Assembly (NCBI RefSeq): GCF_001949145.1
Contig: NW_019091415.1
Location: 1,512,132-1,576,131, forward strand
Direction: 5' to 3'
From: Acanthaster planci
Lineage: Eukaryota > Echinodermata > Asteroidea > Valvatida > Acanthasteridae
Length of the DNA stretch: 64,000 nucleotides
Numbering within the stretch: the stretch's first letter is position 1; every line of letters starts with the position of its first letter. The notes under the pieces were generated by a model, which was given only the letters and a program-made list of their open reading frames with translations, was not told the DNA's origin and ran no database searches. Of the stretch, positions 13,368 through 23,149 are shown piece after piece. Both the position numbers and the translations under genes were made by a program.

Positions 13368-13389
13368 CGTCAACAACTGTGACACATAC

Positions 13390-13587
13390 CTCGTTAAGTC
13401 ATTAGCTGAGTACACCTCAATCTTGTGCACGTAGAAGTCCGGCTTGGTGAACACGTCCCATTCCCACGGCTTGTACCAAGCGGCGTCGTACTCCCACTCG
13501 AAATACAGGCCGGACAGCGTGCCCATCGGCGACCCAGCCACCGCCGTGAACCGGTAGTCCTGACCGGGATGAAACTCCTGCGCGTCC
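13390..13587 (-). CDS. Lipase A exon 9: PLAT domain, second part
   Basis: 198 nt, acceptor TCGTCTGGCAG, donor GTATGT, phase 2 to 2. Codes for [30 protein letters not shown] and [13 protein letters not shown], matching the C-terminal PLAT strands (GxxLxxVxFxW... and KIxVE). If the donor is unused, the frame reads on to a stop at 13,341, giving a short non-conserved tail. Confidence 0.82.
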
Positions 13588-16500
13588 CTGCCAGACGAGG
13601 CACACCGTGTTGACAGAAAAAAAAATTATATTTCCTTCCTGAGTACAGAGGTTAAAAGTGGAATTATTATAATTTTTATCATTGTTTGATGACAGGATTA
13701 CCCTAAATAATATTGAGTTCATACAAAAAATAGGGTATATTTTGGAGAGATCTAAACCAAAAAAAAAAAAATTTATCCTGGCTGTAGGGCCTAATTTAAG
13801 GCCGTGTCCGAAACAGGCTTAGGCTGTGTCCGAAAAGGGCTTCCCGAGCTATGGCTAGGTCTATTATCTGCGCGTCTCCACGCATTTCCAACGGAGTGAA
13901 GACCAAGACCTAGCTCTAGACAAGAGATTCGGATGCAGCTACGGTGGGGTCTAGTATCTGTGCGTCTCCACTTATTTCTAATGGAGTGAAGACCTAGACC
14001 TAGCTCTAGACAATAGATTCGGATACAGCCTAATTCTGTCATCTAATTCGGTTGAACAGTATTTTCCTCTCCCGTATACGTAGGCAGAGGTGTGACATGG
14101 TGTCCTGTATGGCGCGTATATGACGCCTATTTTGTCTCCAAAAAGATGCTTTGCTGTGCGTGGGGTTAAAATATTACCAATCAAGAATGCAAATTATCAG
14201 AGATGTAAACTACTTTTCTCCGTTCTTCGGGGTGAGATGACAATCCACAGAGAAAGGTGATCAATTTATTGTTTCGTGCCTACTGTCACACTAATGGGGT
14301 TTTGGAACCAAAATGGCTTATGAAATTAAGTTGTCGAAAATCTCCCTAATGTAGCTCTAACCACCAAGAGGCAGCTATCTCAGGGGAAAACCATAGCTGT
14401 GACAATAAAAATCCTTCCAATTTGTTAATGCACTCACGCAGTCAGCTGCAGTCTCTCCACGTTCCCCTCGGTGTTCATGAGGGTAATAAACAGTCTCCCT
14501 CTCCCTTCCGCAGATCTCCATGGATCATCGAAGTGAATGTCGAACCGGTAATGAAAACCTGGTAATGCGAAATTTTAAACGTGGGAGTGGCGTTGATGGA
14601 TAGCATGTCCTCCCTTCAGTACATAAATACTGAATAGTTGGCAGATGATGGCATGCTCTTATTCCATGAGGCGAAGCTGAGTTGAACGATGGAACATTTC
14701 ACCTGTCATCCACCGAACGGAATTATTCTGACTATGAATCTGAATCTGTTTTGCACAGCGCCAGAATAAATCGGGGGGGGGAGCCCGAATAAAAACCTTA
14801 AGGTCGGGAGGTTCTTCATTCACTTAAAAAAGTATAACTGGTGTCTCTCAGTCTATCATCATAGCACCACCAATACTGTGGCTGGAGTTGGCGTGGATGT
14901 GGGTAAACCGAATTTCGATTGAATGGATCGTTCCGATTTTGGTGTTGCTCCTACGCGCACCGTCTTGAGATGATTAATAAAATAACACATGATTGATATA
15001 CCAATCAGATGACAGTAAGGCCTTGTCTGTATCTTGTTGGACCATTTTTTCACCCTGCCACCTCACAACTATGCAACTGGACCCCCCCCCCCCAAAAAAA
15101 AAAACAAGTTTCATGTGCGAAAAATGAACTAGCATAGGTTCCAAGGATTACGCAGAAGCGAATAATCCAATTTGTTTTGCATATTTGCTGGGATGCAATC
15201 TTCAGGGCTCGTGTACGTGAGGTGAAAGCACCTGGAAAGTATTGTGCGTCAACCGGAAAATGAGTAGTGACAGTCATGGAAGCTTAATGTTCAGCGCTGG
15301 AATGTAAAAGGGTTTTTAACAGGTGTTTAACTCTAAATTGTCTTCTGAATGGCATGCAGGATAGTGTATATCACCATTACTCTCCATTTCCAAAGAGGAA
15401 TAATTCATCCTCTTTGACTGATGTTAATAAGGAGGAAAATCGAATTCGAATGAAATTAATCACTCAAATAGATCGGGGTTTCGTGCCAGTTTCTACGAGG
15501 AGTGGTTCTTTTTTCGATATTTCGGTCTAAATTCAAAGCTGGTTTCAATCCAAATCATCCAGTCCCTTTTTTCAAAAGAAAAGGAAAAAGAGATCTCCAA
15601 AAAAAGGTAAAACAACAAAAGAAAAACAACGCATTTTGCGACTGGAAACATACCGCAGAACGGTTCTTCCCCGATGGTTTTCTGGTAATAAACCAGGTTT
15701 TTCGAGCCGTCCGCGGGCTTGTAGAGGTCAGCATGGAACCCCATCTCTGCTATCCGTTGGGTGAGCACGCAGGGCCCCTCGAGGAAGTCCGCTACGTACT
15801 CGCCCTCGCAGTAGAACGCCTCGTGGCAGCGGGTCCCGACAGAATCGGTGAAGAGCTTATTGACTCGATTATGGTCGCAGGTTACAAACTGGACGCCCCC
15901 TGGCGGGAGTAAGCGCAAAATTTACGTCAGCAGGGACACAATCTATATGTTCATGTTACTTTGGATAATAAAGAGATCGCAAGTGAGGTTCCCCCGCCTC
16001 AAACCAAGTAAAGTTGGAGGTGCAAAATCATGCCATTTACTTGGAATAACCCAACGATCACGAACACCAGCAACTACTCACATACAATGAGTCCCTTACG
16101 AAAAAAAAAATGTGAAATGAGTGAAAGCAACTTTTACTTTACTTTTACTACAACTTTATACGAGCCCTCCCTTCCTTTACTGTCCTTTATTATAGCACCT
16201 CTTTTACAATGATTTTCCACTCTTTTGGAGTGATTTCCACTCTTTTAAGAGTGGTTTTCACTCCTCTGGAGTCAATTTATTGGGGAATTATTCTTTTTGA
16301 GAAAGAGTTGTTAGGGTCTTTGTTTTTAGAGATACTGAAAATACTGAAGCCGTATGATCACTTCAATATATCTTCCCAATATTCTTGAATAGCCAAACAT
16401 CCAAATGCCAAAAGGAGTCCGGCAGTCGCACAGTGAAGTAAAAGAATCTCTACTTGGAGGAAACAGTCTCCTTCATTCCCCTGTCATACTGCAGTTCCAT

Positions 16501-19500
16501 ACCGTCAATGAACCCGCCCTCTGTGATGATATCCTGAGTCACTGACTGGTCACAGCCGGTTTGGTCATCTCCGCCGTTCACGTAGAAGTCCAAGTGCCCG
16601 GATGGTTGGTAGATGCCCATGCCTTATCGTGATAAAGGAACGCATACTTAAATACACATTGGTTTATATGCGATGCACGGTTGCTAGAAATGTTCAACCA
16701 TGGAGGTATAAACATCTGAATCCATGGTTTAACTTAAAATAGTCGAGGTATAGCTCTCCATGTCCCCCTGTTTTTCTCATCACCAACAGCTCAGGGGATG
16801 ATTGAAAGAATATTTCTGCATGTCTCTGTTAGAGCTTTAGCTTGAAATAAGCCAGTGACGTCAGGAGGCCATTCAACTAGGCATCAAGGGGCGTAAAAGA
16901 AACTTGAGAACCTGCTGTGTCCAGGGTTTACGAAATACTTGAGGGCCAGCGAATGCAAGGATGTGCCGTAAGACACACGAAGATTTCAAATATTCCGGTG
17001 TCTCCCTAGAATTTCGATTCCGGAATAGCGTTCAAAGCTATGTAACCAACCTGAAGTTGGAAGGAAAAATAGTCTGTTCCTTTTTATCAGTATGTGAAGT
17101 TGTGTTACTATTGCCACTAGGTCTGCAGGGAACAAGACAAATATGGCAGCATCGTGATACAGGTCAATAAGGCACTGCGAGAGGCCCGCCCGCCTGATGC
17201 TCCAAGCAGGACCGGATAAAATACTCCACAGGTAGTGTTGCGCAGGCCCATCACTATAGGCCCTAGAAACTACCCCCCGTAGGCCATACTCTGCACCAGA
17301 TTTCTTCACCGGTTTCGGTAGACCTGGTTATCGAACTGTGCGTATGTAGCAGCTCGTGTGAAGTTTTCCCAAAATCAACAATTCCGAAAACGACGCTGAA
17401 GGCTCTAACATCTTTTGTGACGTTCAGTTTGCGTGGGTCTGTGTTTCAAGGCAACAATGGAATTTTAAAAGGCCCTGAACTTTGTCGCAGGTCCCAGATT
17501 TCTTCCTACGTCCTGGGCACAGTGCTATTGAATAATCTGATCCTTGCTGCAAGATATTTGTTAAACAAGAAAATGACAATTTAATATGAGCGACACATCT
17601 TCGACGTATCTTCGTCATAACTTTGTATACGACCCACCGAGAGTCCAGATCGGGTTGACGTTGGTGTGGATGACATCGACAAAGACAGCGTCCGTCTCAT
17701 CCAGGCGAACACGCGGGTCGGTGGCTTCGAAGTACGGTCCGGCTGGATCCAGACCTGACCGGGGGTGGTGGAGGAAAGGCAAGGCAAGATGCCATCATAA
17801 AATGTCAACGGGCTCAGGTGGCATGGTTTCGATCGATACACTGCAAATTTTTGGTACATATCTCGTTGGAGACAGACCAAACTGCCATTAGCTGGTTCTT
17901 GTAATTATGACCAGAACACGTGCGTCGGATGCACGCTCGGTGCTGGTTTCCGGTCCAGGCGACAATCAATCTGACTGGGGGATACTGTTCTCAAAGTAAA
18001 GTGTCATGCTCGGAAGGTTTTGAAGGCAGCTTGTCCGGGCCAAAAGTTTCAACTCGGATATTAAAAGTTTGAACATCAAACTTCAAATTAACGATGCCAT
18101 CAACGATTCTATATCTTATACATCTTTCCTCTAATCTGGAGCCAAGGCCTACAGGATATCTATACAGGTTAATCTATACACATGCGTAATGATTCCTCAT
18201 TACGTGTGATCAAGTATGGAATTTTCGTATTGACAAACTTTTAGCACATAGGCCCTAATATTTAATAAGAAGGCCTTAAAGTGATTTTCTTTGCGAGAAC
18301 AGGATATCGCATTTCCATTTTAGGAGGAGCAATGGATATAAGAACACCAGCCTTGAAAAATGTAACGGCGTTGCAGACCCACAACTCGGTTTCCAGTTTC
18401 ATTGGCAATGCGGTTTGTTTGTAGGATTAATCTCTAAAATGAAAGGAATTCAACTTTGGTTCTGACTTACCAGTGATGCGTCCAATATCTCCTTGTCTCT
18501 CCCCAGCGTAGCCCATGACGTGCCCACCCAGACTGTGCCCGACGAGATGAATCGATTGGCCCGTAATATTGTAAACTGCCTGGAATCGAACCAGGATTAA
18601 AGGAAACAATCTTACGCAGAGTCTCAGGTTGTCTTTATAGTATACCCTACAGGCCCAAGAACTGTATATTCGCTCAAGAGTACTTGGATGCGCTACAAGA
18701 GGCGACTTTTTGAAACTCATTAGAAAACTCTTAGGAGCTGATCCAGGATTTTTTGCCAGGGGATGGTTTTTGAAATGTTTGCATGGGTGGAGGTACTGTG
18801 TTTTCCGTCCTTGATGAATTCATTTAATCTCTTTGTTTTTGTCCTCAACCAAGACCTTCAGAGTGTTTATGCTAATTAGGGGGGCTTGCAACCTCAAGAC
18901 GTAGGCTGCTAAAACAAAAGCAAAACAAAAATTTGGTGATGAGCAGGAAATTCTTGCAGACGTGCGATTCGGGTCGAGACAGCTTCAACCTTCTCCTAGA
19001 TTTGACCTGGCAAACATACTGACAAACAAGAAAACAAAAAAACAAACACACGTGGAGTTTCCCGTCTCAACTTGCCTTGATTCTGTCGATGAGCAGGGAC
19101 AGCTCCGCCCCAACCACCCGCGTGTTGGCCGTGCTCTTGGAGTAGAGGGCCAGCGACCCCTCGTTCCAGTTCACCCGGATCACGTTGTAGTCCCCGTAAT
19201 TCAGCAGCGCCATGGCCATGTCCACCACCCACTGCTTGTCCCCATTCTCGGTGAAGCCATGGCAGATGATCTTGGTCTCCTTGGCGGGGTCGAAGAAGGA
19301 GTTCAACAGGGACGCACTGTCCGTGTTCAGCAGGACCTGTAAAGGAATTCGAGGTGAGTGTCATGTACAGTAGGTCGGGGGCGGGGAGCAGTCACGGCCA
19401 TCCATCCCCAAAGAAGTTTTTTTAATGTTTTGAATTCAATCGTAGAGGATTGCGTTTAGATGCGGTTCTTCTTTCATACACCCTGAGTTGGTGAAGCACC

Positions 19501-21622
19501 TCCAAATTTACCTCCATATTTCAGCAAGACGACAAGAAGAAATCTTTGGCCTTCCAAAAACTTTGTTTCTCTGGGAACCGTATTTGGGGGTCGGGGTCGA
19601 CACTTGAGATCAGATTTTAAGAGGTAACTCATCATTCCATGACCAGTCCTTGGCTTGCAGAATCTTGCATCGGCTGAGAAAAACATCATCTCCATCTTTA
19701 TTTAAAAGCACGACTACAGTTGATAAAATTGCATTTTTGAGATTAAGTGTAAAGTTGGAAGGAAAAGAGAAGAAGACTTCGTTTCGATTTCGACTGCAGA
19801 AGATTTCGAGTCCTAGGCCTGCGTACCTGCGCCAGCGAGGGATTCTTACGAGTGTTGAGATGGAACGTGGTAGCGATAGCCTCTGGGGACTCCGGCAGGA
19901 CGCTGACAGCGCGGTACGGCGGGTCCAGGAACGGGTAGCCGGTGTTGAAGCACCCGAGATCCCCATAGCACACCTCGTCCTCAGTGGTGTCATCTTTGTC
20001 GAACAAACCGCCTGAAACCAAACTATTGGACGTCTTAAAAACCAAACTGTAGCACAATACATCTTCCAATCGGAATGATTTCAGCTTTAAAAATTTTCTG
20101 ATCCAATTAACAAGACTGCGTGGTAAGGGCTTTATTTTTCCGCTCCATTATATCAAATTCTTGTCCCGTTTTGGTTACAGAAATGGGCATTGAAGAAACA
20201 AGTCCGACAACAGTCGAGTTTGGGAATATTTTGGTGCTGTCCTTATATCGCTTTACTATCAGACCTAATCAGACTCAACTTTTCCAGCAACTGCCCGTTA
20301 AAATTTTCTTAAAGTAATAGAAACAAAATTTTGAAAAAAATGGTATGTGAAATGTTATTTGTGGATCTACTAAAAGAATTAAAGAAAGTAAAGGAAACAA
20401 ACAGGAAAACGAATTCCTAAGAACAGTCGTTCTGTAATCTCAATGTGCCGACGAGGTTTGCTTTTTCATAGTCCGCTTTTTTCATGACGAACAAGCCTAA
20501 TGCAATATAATAACCTTTTTGTATTTTTGTTGCTCATTCAATTCCTCTGGGCTGAACTGAAATGAATTTTCACGAGACACCAGATGGGGGAAAGATTACC
20601 TTCGATTTGTATGGAAATATCCCCCGAGCTGCCAACTACAACTAATGTCATCCAAACCGCAAGTCTCGCTATCCCCTAGGGCTGTTTTCTGTCATTTGGT
20701 AGACCATTCCCAAACCAATATTAACTAGGCAGCTGGGTGTTTCATAGTCAGCGGCGTATCCAGCTTTTGATATCGGAAGGGCACAATCAAAAGCGAATGC
20801 GGCTTTGGGCTTATTCAACATGATGCTGGTGGAGAAATGATTATTAAAAGCCTTACTCGCCGTCCCGACATCCTTGCTTTTATTTCATGTTTTTTTTCAT
20901 AGGGTTTTGATGCTAACATTTGATAAATAAAATCATATTGGTTACTTTCTTAAGAATGAAATATTCCTTGTTTTAAAAAATCTGTTCGGGGGGAACTTCC
21001 CCACCCCGCTAGATACTCCACTTGTATATAGCGTCTATTATCCGACTGTTAACGCGACTGTTATTTTTGGAGCATTTTTCACATTTTAAGGATTCAAATC
21101 AAACTGAGTACTTGAAACTGTGTATCAGCATAGGTTTCAACGTACCCTAGCAATCTGACAATTTTGAATGCGTGGGCAAAGCCAGGAAACGCTGGGAAAC
21201 ACCCCCCGCCTACTATAAACGTCTGCTTTGTACATGTACACCTTCTTTATGGGTCTGCTGTACAACGGCGTGTCCAGCGGGGGGCGGGACAACTTGCCCC
21301 CTACCGACTTTTTTTTATAAAGAATACTTCATAGGTGAGTAGGAAAGAAAGTAATCAGTATATTAATTTTTCAAATATTATAGCACCAAAACCCGAAGAA
21401 AGCATCCTCAAGAAAAAAAAGCAAGGATGTCGGGACCGTGGGTAAATCTTTTGATTTCTGCCCCAACATCATGTTGAATGAGCCCGAAGCCTCATTCGCT
21501 TTTGTATCCCCCACCACACCAAAAGCTAGATATGCCGCTGGTGCGGTTAATGATACTTTACCGTGGACGACTCCAGCCAACGCCACAAGAATCAGGACGC
21601 GCACCACTTCCCAAACTTTCAT
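13390..21622 (-). CDS. Pancreatic lipase-family gene A (near complete; terminal exon not found)
   Basis: Secreted lipase of the pancreatic lipase family. Nine minus-strand exons join in frame to 472 codons plus two bases: 21562-21622, 19827-20011, 19076-19336, 18471-18579, 17638-17754, 16503-16622, 15654-15899, 14438-14558 and 13390-13587. In order: signal peptide; [36 protein letters not shown] (catalytic Ser); GLDPAGP (catalytic Asp); [10 protein letters not shown]; a lid between cysteines GCDQ and TCDH with 23 residues, as in classical pancreatic lipase; CDHNRV (catalytic His); then a PLAT/C2-like beta-sandwich. Length agrees with vertebrate PNLIP (about 465 aa), so only a short last exon is missing. 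All triad residues are present, so an active enzyme is likely. Intron 3 uses a GC donor. Substrate preference (triglyceride, phospholipid or galactolipid) is not determinable. Confidence 0.92.
13820..14032. mobile_element. MITE-like element with internal 90-bp tandem duplication, in lipase A intron 8
   Basis: Terminal inverted repeats TAGGCTGTGTCCGAA (13820-13834) and TTCGGATACAGCCTA (14018-14032) differ at one of 15 bases. Inside are two 90-bp units (13853-13942 and 13943-14032), both with the AGACCTAGCTCTAGACAA word. A partial extra terminus, GGCCGTGTCCGAAAC, sits just outside on the left (about 13,800). No coding capacity. Confidence 0.7.
14438..14558 (-). CDS. Lipase A exon 8: PLAT domain, first part
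   Basis: 121 nt, acceptor CATTACCAG, donor GTGAGT, phase 1 to 2. Codes for [26 protein letters not shown] and LQLTA, the expected alternating beta-strand pattern of the colipase-binding C-terminal domain. Confidence 0.82.
15654..15899 (-). CDS. Lipase A exon 7: catalytic His and hydrolase/PLAT linker
   Basis: 246 nt, acceptor CTCCCGCCAG, donor GTATGT, phase 1 to 1. Codes for [18 protein letters not shown]: the Cys closes the lid and the His completes the triad. Then a cysteine-rich segment ending [11 protein letters not shown], matching MGHYADRYPG of vertebrate lipase, and the start of the C-terminal domain. Confidence 0.92.
16205..16275. repeat. Cluster of CACTC/GAGTG inverted repeats in lipase A intron 6
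   Basis: Three alternating hairpin-forming words, CCACTCTTTTGGAGTG, CCACTCTTTTAAGAGTGG and TTCACTCCTCTGGAGT, follow each other. The middle one is a perfect palindrome. Function unknown. Confidence 0.5.
16503..16622 (-). CDS. Lipase A exon 6: [10 protein letters not shown] and start of lid
   Basis: 120 nt, acceptor ATCACGATAAG, donor GTATGG, phase 1 to 1. Codes for [12 protein letters not shown] and the lid's first Cys ([10 protein letters not shown]). The reading frame stays open past the donor to a stop near 16,450, but gene B has a donor at the aligned place and exon 7 follows in phase, so splicing here is preferred. Confidence 0.88.
17638..17754 (-). CDS. Lipase A exon 5: catalytic Asp
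   Basis: 117 nt, acceptor CGGTCAG, donor GTGGGT, phase 1 to 1. Codes for [20 protein letters not shown] and FVDVIHTN. Asp in GLDPAG is the catalytic acid. Confidence 0.92.
18471..18579 (-). CDS. Lipase A exon 4: nucleophile elbow GHSLGG
   Basis: 109 nt, acceptor TCGATTCCAG, donor GTAAGT, phase 0 to 1. Codes for [19 protein letters not shown] with the catalytic Ser. Confidence 0.93.
19076..19336 (-). CDS. Lipase A exon 3: core hydrolase region, GC donor
   Basis: Acceptor CTTTACAG; 261 nt, phase 0 to 0. Contains [32 protein letters not shown] and ANTRVVGAE. The 3' border reads AAG|GCAAGT. With no usable GT nearby, and the next exon continuing in phase 0, a GC-AG intron is the best reading. 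Corresponds to the end of exon 2 plus exon 3 of gene B. Confidence 0.88.
19827..20011 (-). CDS. Lipase A exon 2: N-terminal family block
   Basis: Acceptor TGGTTTCAG, donor GTACGC, phase 1 to 0. Codes for [20 protein letters not shown] then [12 protein letters not shown]. The CYGDLGCF block corresponds to CYERLGCF of vertebrate pancreatic lipase. Ends at NPSLAQ, where gene B has no intron. Confidence 0.92.
21562..21622 (-). CDS. Lipase A exon 1: signal peptide
   Basis: ATG at 21622-21620; codes for [20 protein letters not shown], a clear secretory signal. Ends in donor GTAAAG, phase 1. Start chosen as the first ATG before the hydrophobic core. Confidence 0.82.
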
Positions 21623-21710
21623 ATCGAAGCTGTCTGTTCTTCAGCCCCGTGTCGAAATGATAGTCGAGCAAAATCCGCAAATTATAAGAGACAACCCTGA
21701 CCACCGCAAG

Positions 21711-21720
21711 CTTTTTAAAA
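21711..21720 (-). promoter_or_regulatory. Possible TATA-like box of lipase A
   Basis: TTTTAAAAAG on the minus strand, about 90-100 bp upstream of the lipase A ATG, so a start site near 21,685 would leave a leader of about 60 nt. Based on position and composition only. Confidence 0.3.
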
Positions 21721-22987
21721 CCCCTGGCGTCCTTAGAATAGAGTGACAAAAAAGCATCCTAATCCAGCATTACGCGTGATATCACGAACGATTAGGATGT
21801 TTAAAAGGGGAATCCTATTATATGCAAATCTGGGATGAACCAAAAGATTATTGTTCTTATTATTTTTACCACAATGTAAAATTAATAGGTAAAGTGCAGT
21901 TGTCTCGTTCATGTGTTCGTTTGCAGGAGGCCGCGGGGGTAACTTAATAGATTCCGTGCTGAAAATCGAAAATGCCACTGTGATCCAAACGGTTCCAATG
22001 GAAAAATTTGGTCAAACACTTTCAAGGTGGAAAAGTTTGAAGACAATTGAGACACCTCCTTTGGTTTAAATGGTCGCCCACTAGTTTTCCACCAACAAAA
22101 CGTATCCTTCCTGCTTCTCCGGAAAGATGAGGGCGCTCTTACTTTACGGGCTCCAGGCCGGATACCAGGTATCGTGAACTCACCAATAATGATAAAATCC
22201 AGAGTCACTGAGTCATCCCACTGAGTTGTGTTGTTCTGTTTTTACTCAAGTAACCCCCCCCCCAAAAAAAATGGCTGGAGGCTACCACAAGAAGGTGAAA
22301 TTCAGAGGAGGACCAAAATGCCGTTTATTTCGTTTGGGCAATAAATGTCTCCCAAAGAATGACAATATAAATCAGCTGAATTGGTAAATATGCATGTATT
22401 TTATGGCCTCTGTGAGGCTACATTTTGGGAAGGAAAGCGTAGGAGAAAGACCCAAAGAATTAAATCGCCCTTTCTCTCGTTAATAAAAGATTCCTCTCAA
22501 TTACAAAATTAATGTCGTGAACGTGATTTCGACAAGTGAACGTTGGCTTTGATAGCGCCCTCTGCTGAGTCTTGCCTATTTTTTTTTGTTGTGCTGAGTT
22601 TAGCAGGTGGCCCACTTAATGGTATGCGCAGAGTCCAGTCCGATCCCGGCACGTTTCTAGACTCACAAAAGTTCATCTTCACCTATCCTTTAATCATGAC
22701 TGAGAGCGCTTTGTAAGTTGTAACTTTGTATCTGTTTCATGTTCGGAATGTTAAATTAAGACATGACAACGATAACTTCTAGACCCTATTTCGTTTCAAA
22801 GATCGAGCGAATTCAGGTTGAATACTAATTTCTTTTGTTTTAGTATTAAATTAGAAATATAAGCCTTGAGGGACTTGCTTGGCGAGTTTATGCAGTTACT
22901 CACAAGCACTGCGGAATGCCTGTACATTGTGTTGCAATCATGCATACCCGATCGGCATCGTGATAGTGTACATGTACATGTCCAAGG

Positions 22988-22995
22988 TATATAAG
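22988..22995 (+). promoter_or_regulatory. Candidate TATA box
   Basis: TATATAAG followed within 20-40 bp by a CpG-bearing segment and, 155 bp on, by a consensus splice donor. The layout suggests a plus-strand promoter with a start near 23,020. Confidence 0.35.
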
Positions 22996-23019
22996 TACAT
23001 GTACACGGATGGACGGAAC

Positions 23020-23149
23020 TCGGGGTGAAAATGGTGCCGAATTGGACGCCAGTTCTCGGCGATCGTGACTTCAAGTCGAAGCTGCAATTTGGCTCGAACG
23101 AAGAATCAGGATCCATCTTAATCCGAGTCAACTCCTTTGAACTTGACTG
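23020..23149 (+). other. Candidate first exon (5' leader) of a plus-strand gene, possibly the cytokine receptor
   Basis: CpG-bearing segment with none of the local ACATGTAC repeats, ending ACTG|GTAAGTTT (strong donor). It contains ATG at 23031 and an open frame to the donor (39 codons plus 2 nt; begins MVPNWTPVLGDRDFKSKLQF). If spliced to the acceptor at 33,772, that frame would hit TGA at the junction, making it an upstream ORF before the receptor ATG. It could instead belong to an unrelated transcript. Confidence 0.3.

Larger units (their letters stand above)
8386..13389. other. Spacer between lipase genes A and B
   Basis: Holds the promoter region of gene B at its left end, a 521-bp N gap, one dispersed repeat copy (9691-9824), T-rich sequence at 12,980-13,260 and a (TAAA)n run at 13,341-13,367. 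The last short exon of gene A is expected here but I could not recognise it. No other coding region is convincing. Confidence 0.5.

Noticed and set aside
15502-15912. Plus-strand open frame of 136 codons
   Set aside because: Shadow of lipase A exon 7 on the minus strand, which has clear family motifs.
18579-18595. Perfect tRNA T-arm-like hairpin CCTGG-TTCGATT-CCAGG on the minus strand
   Set aside because: No D-arm, anticodon arm or acceptor stem upstream; it coincides with the splice acceptor of lipase A exon 4.
18962-19342. Plus-strand open frame of 126 codons
   Set aside because: Antisense shadow of lipase A exon 3.
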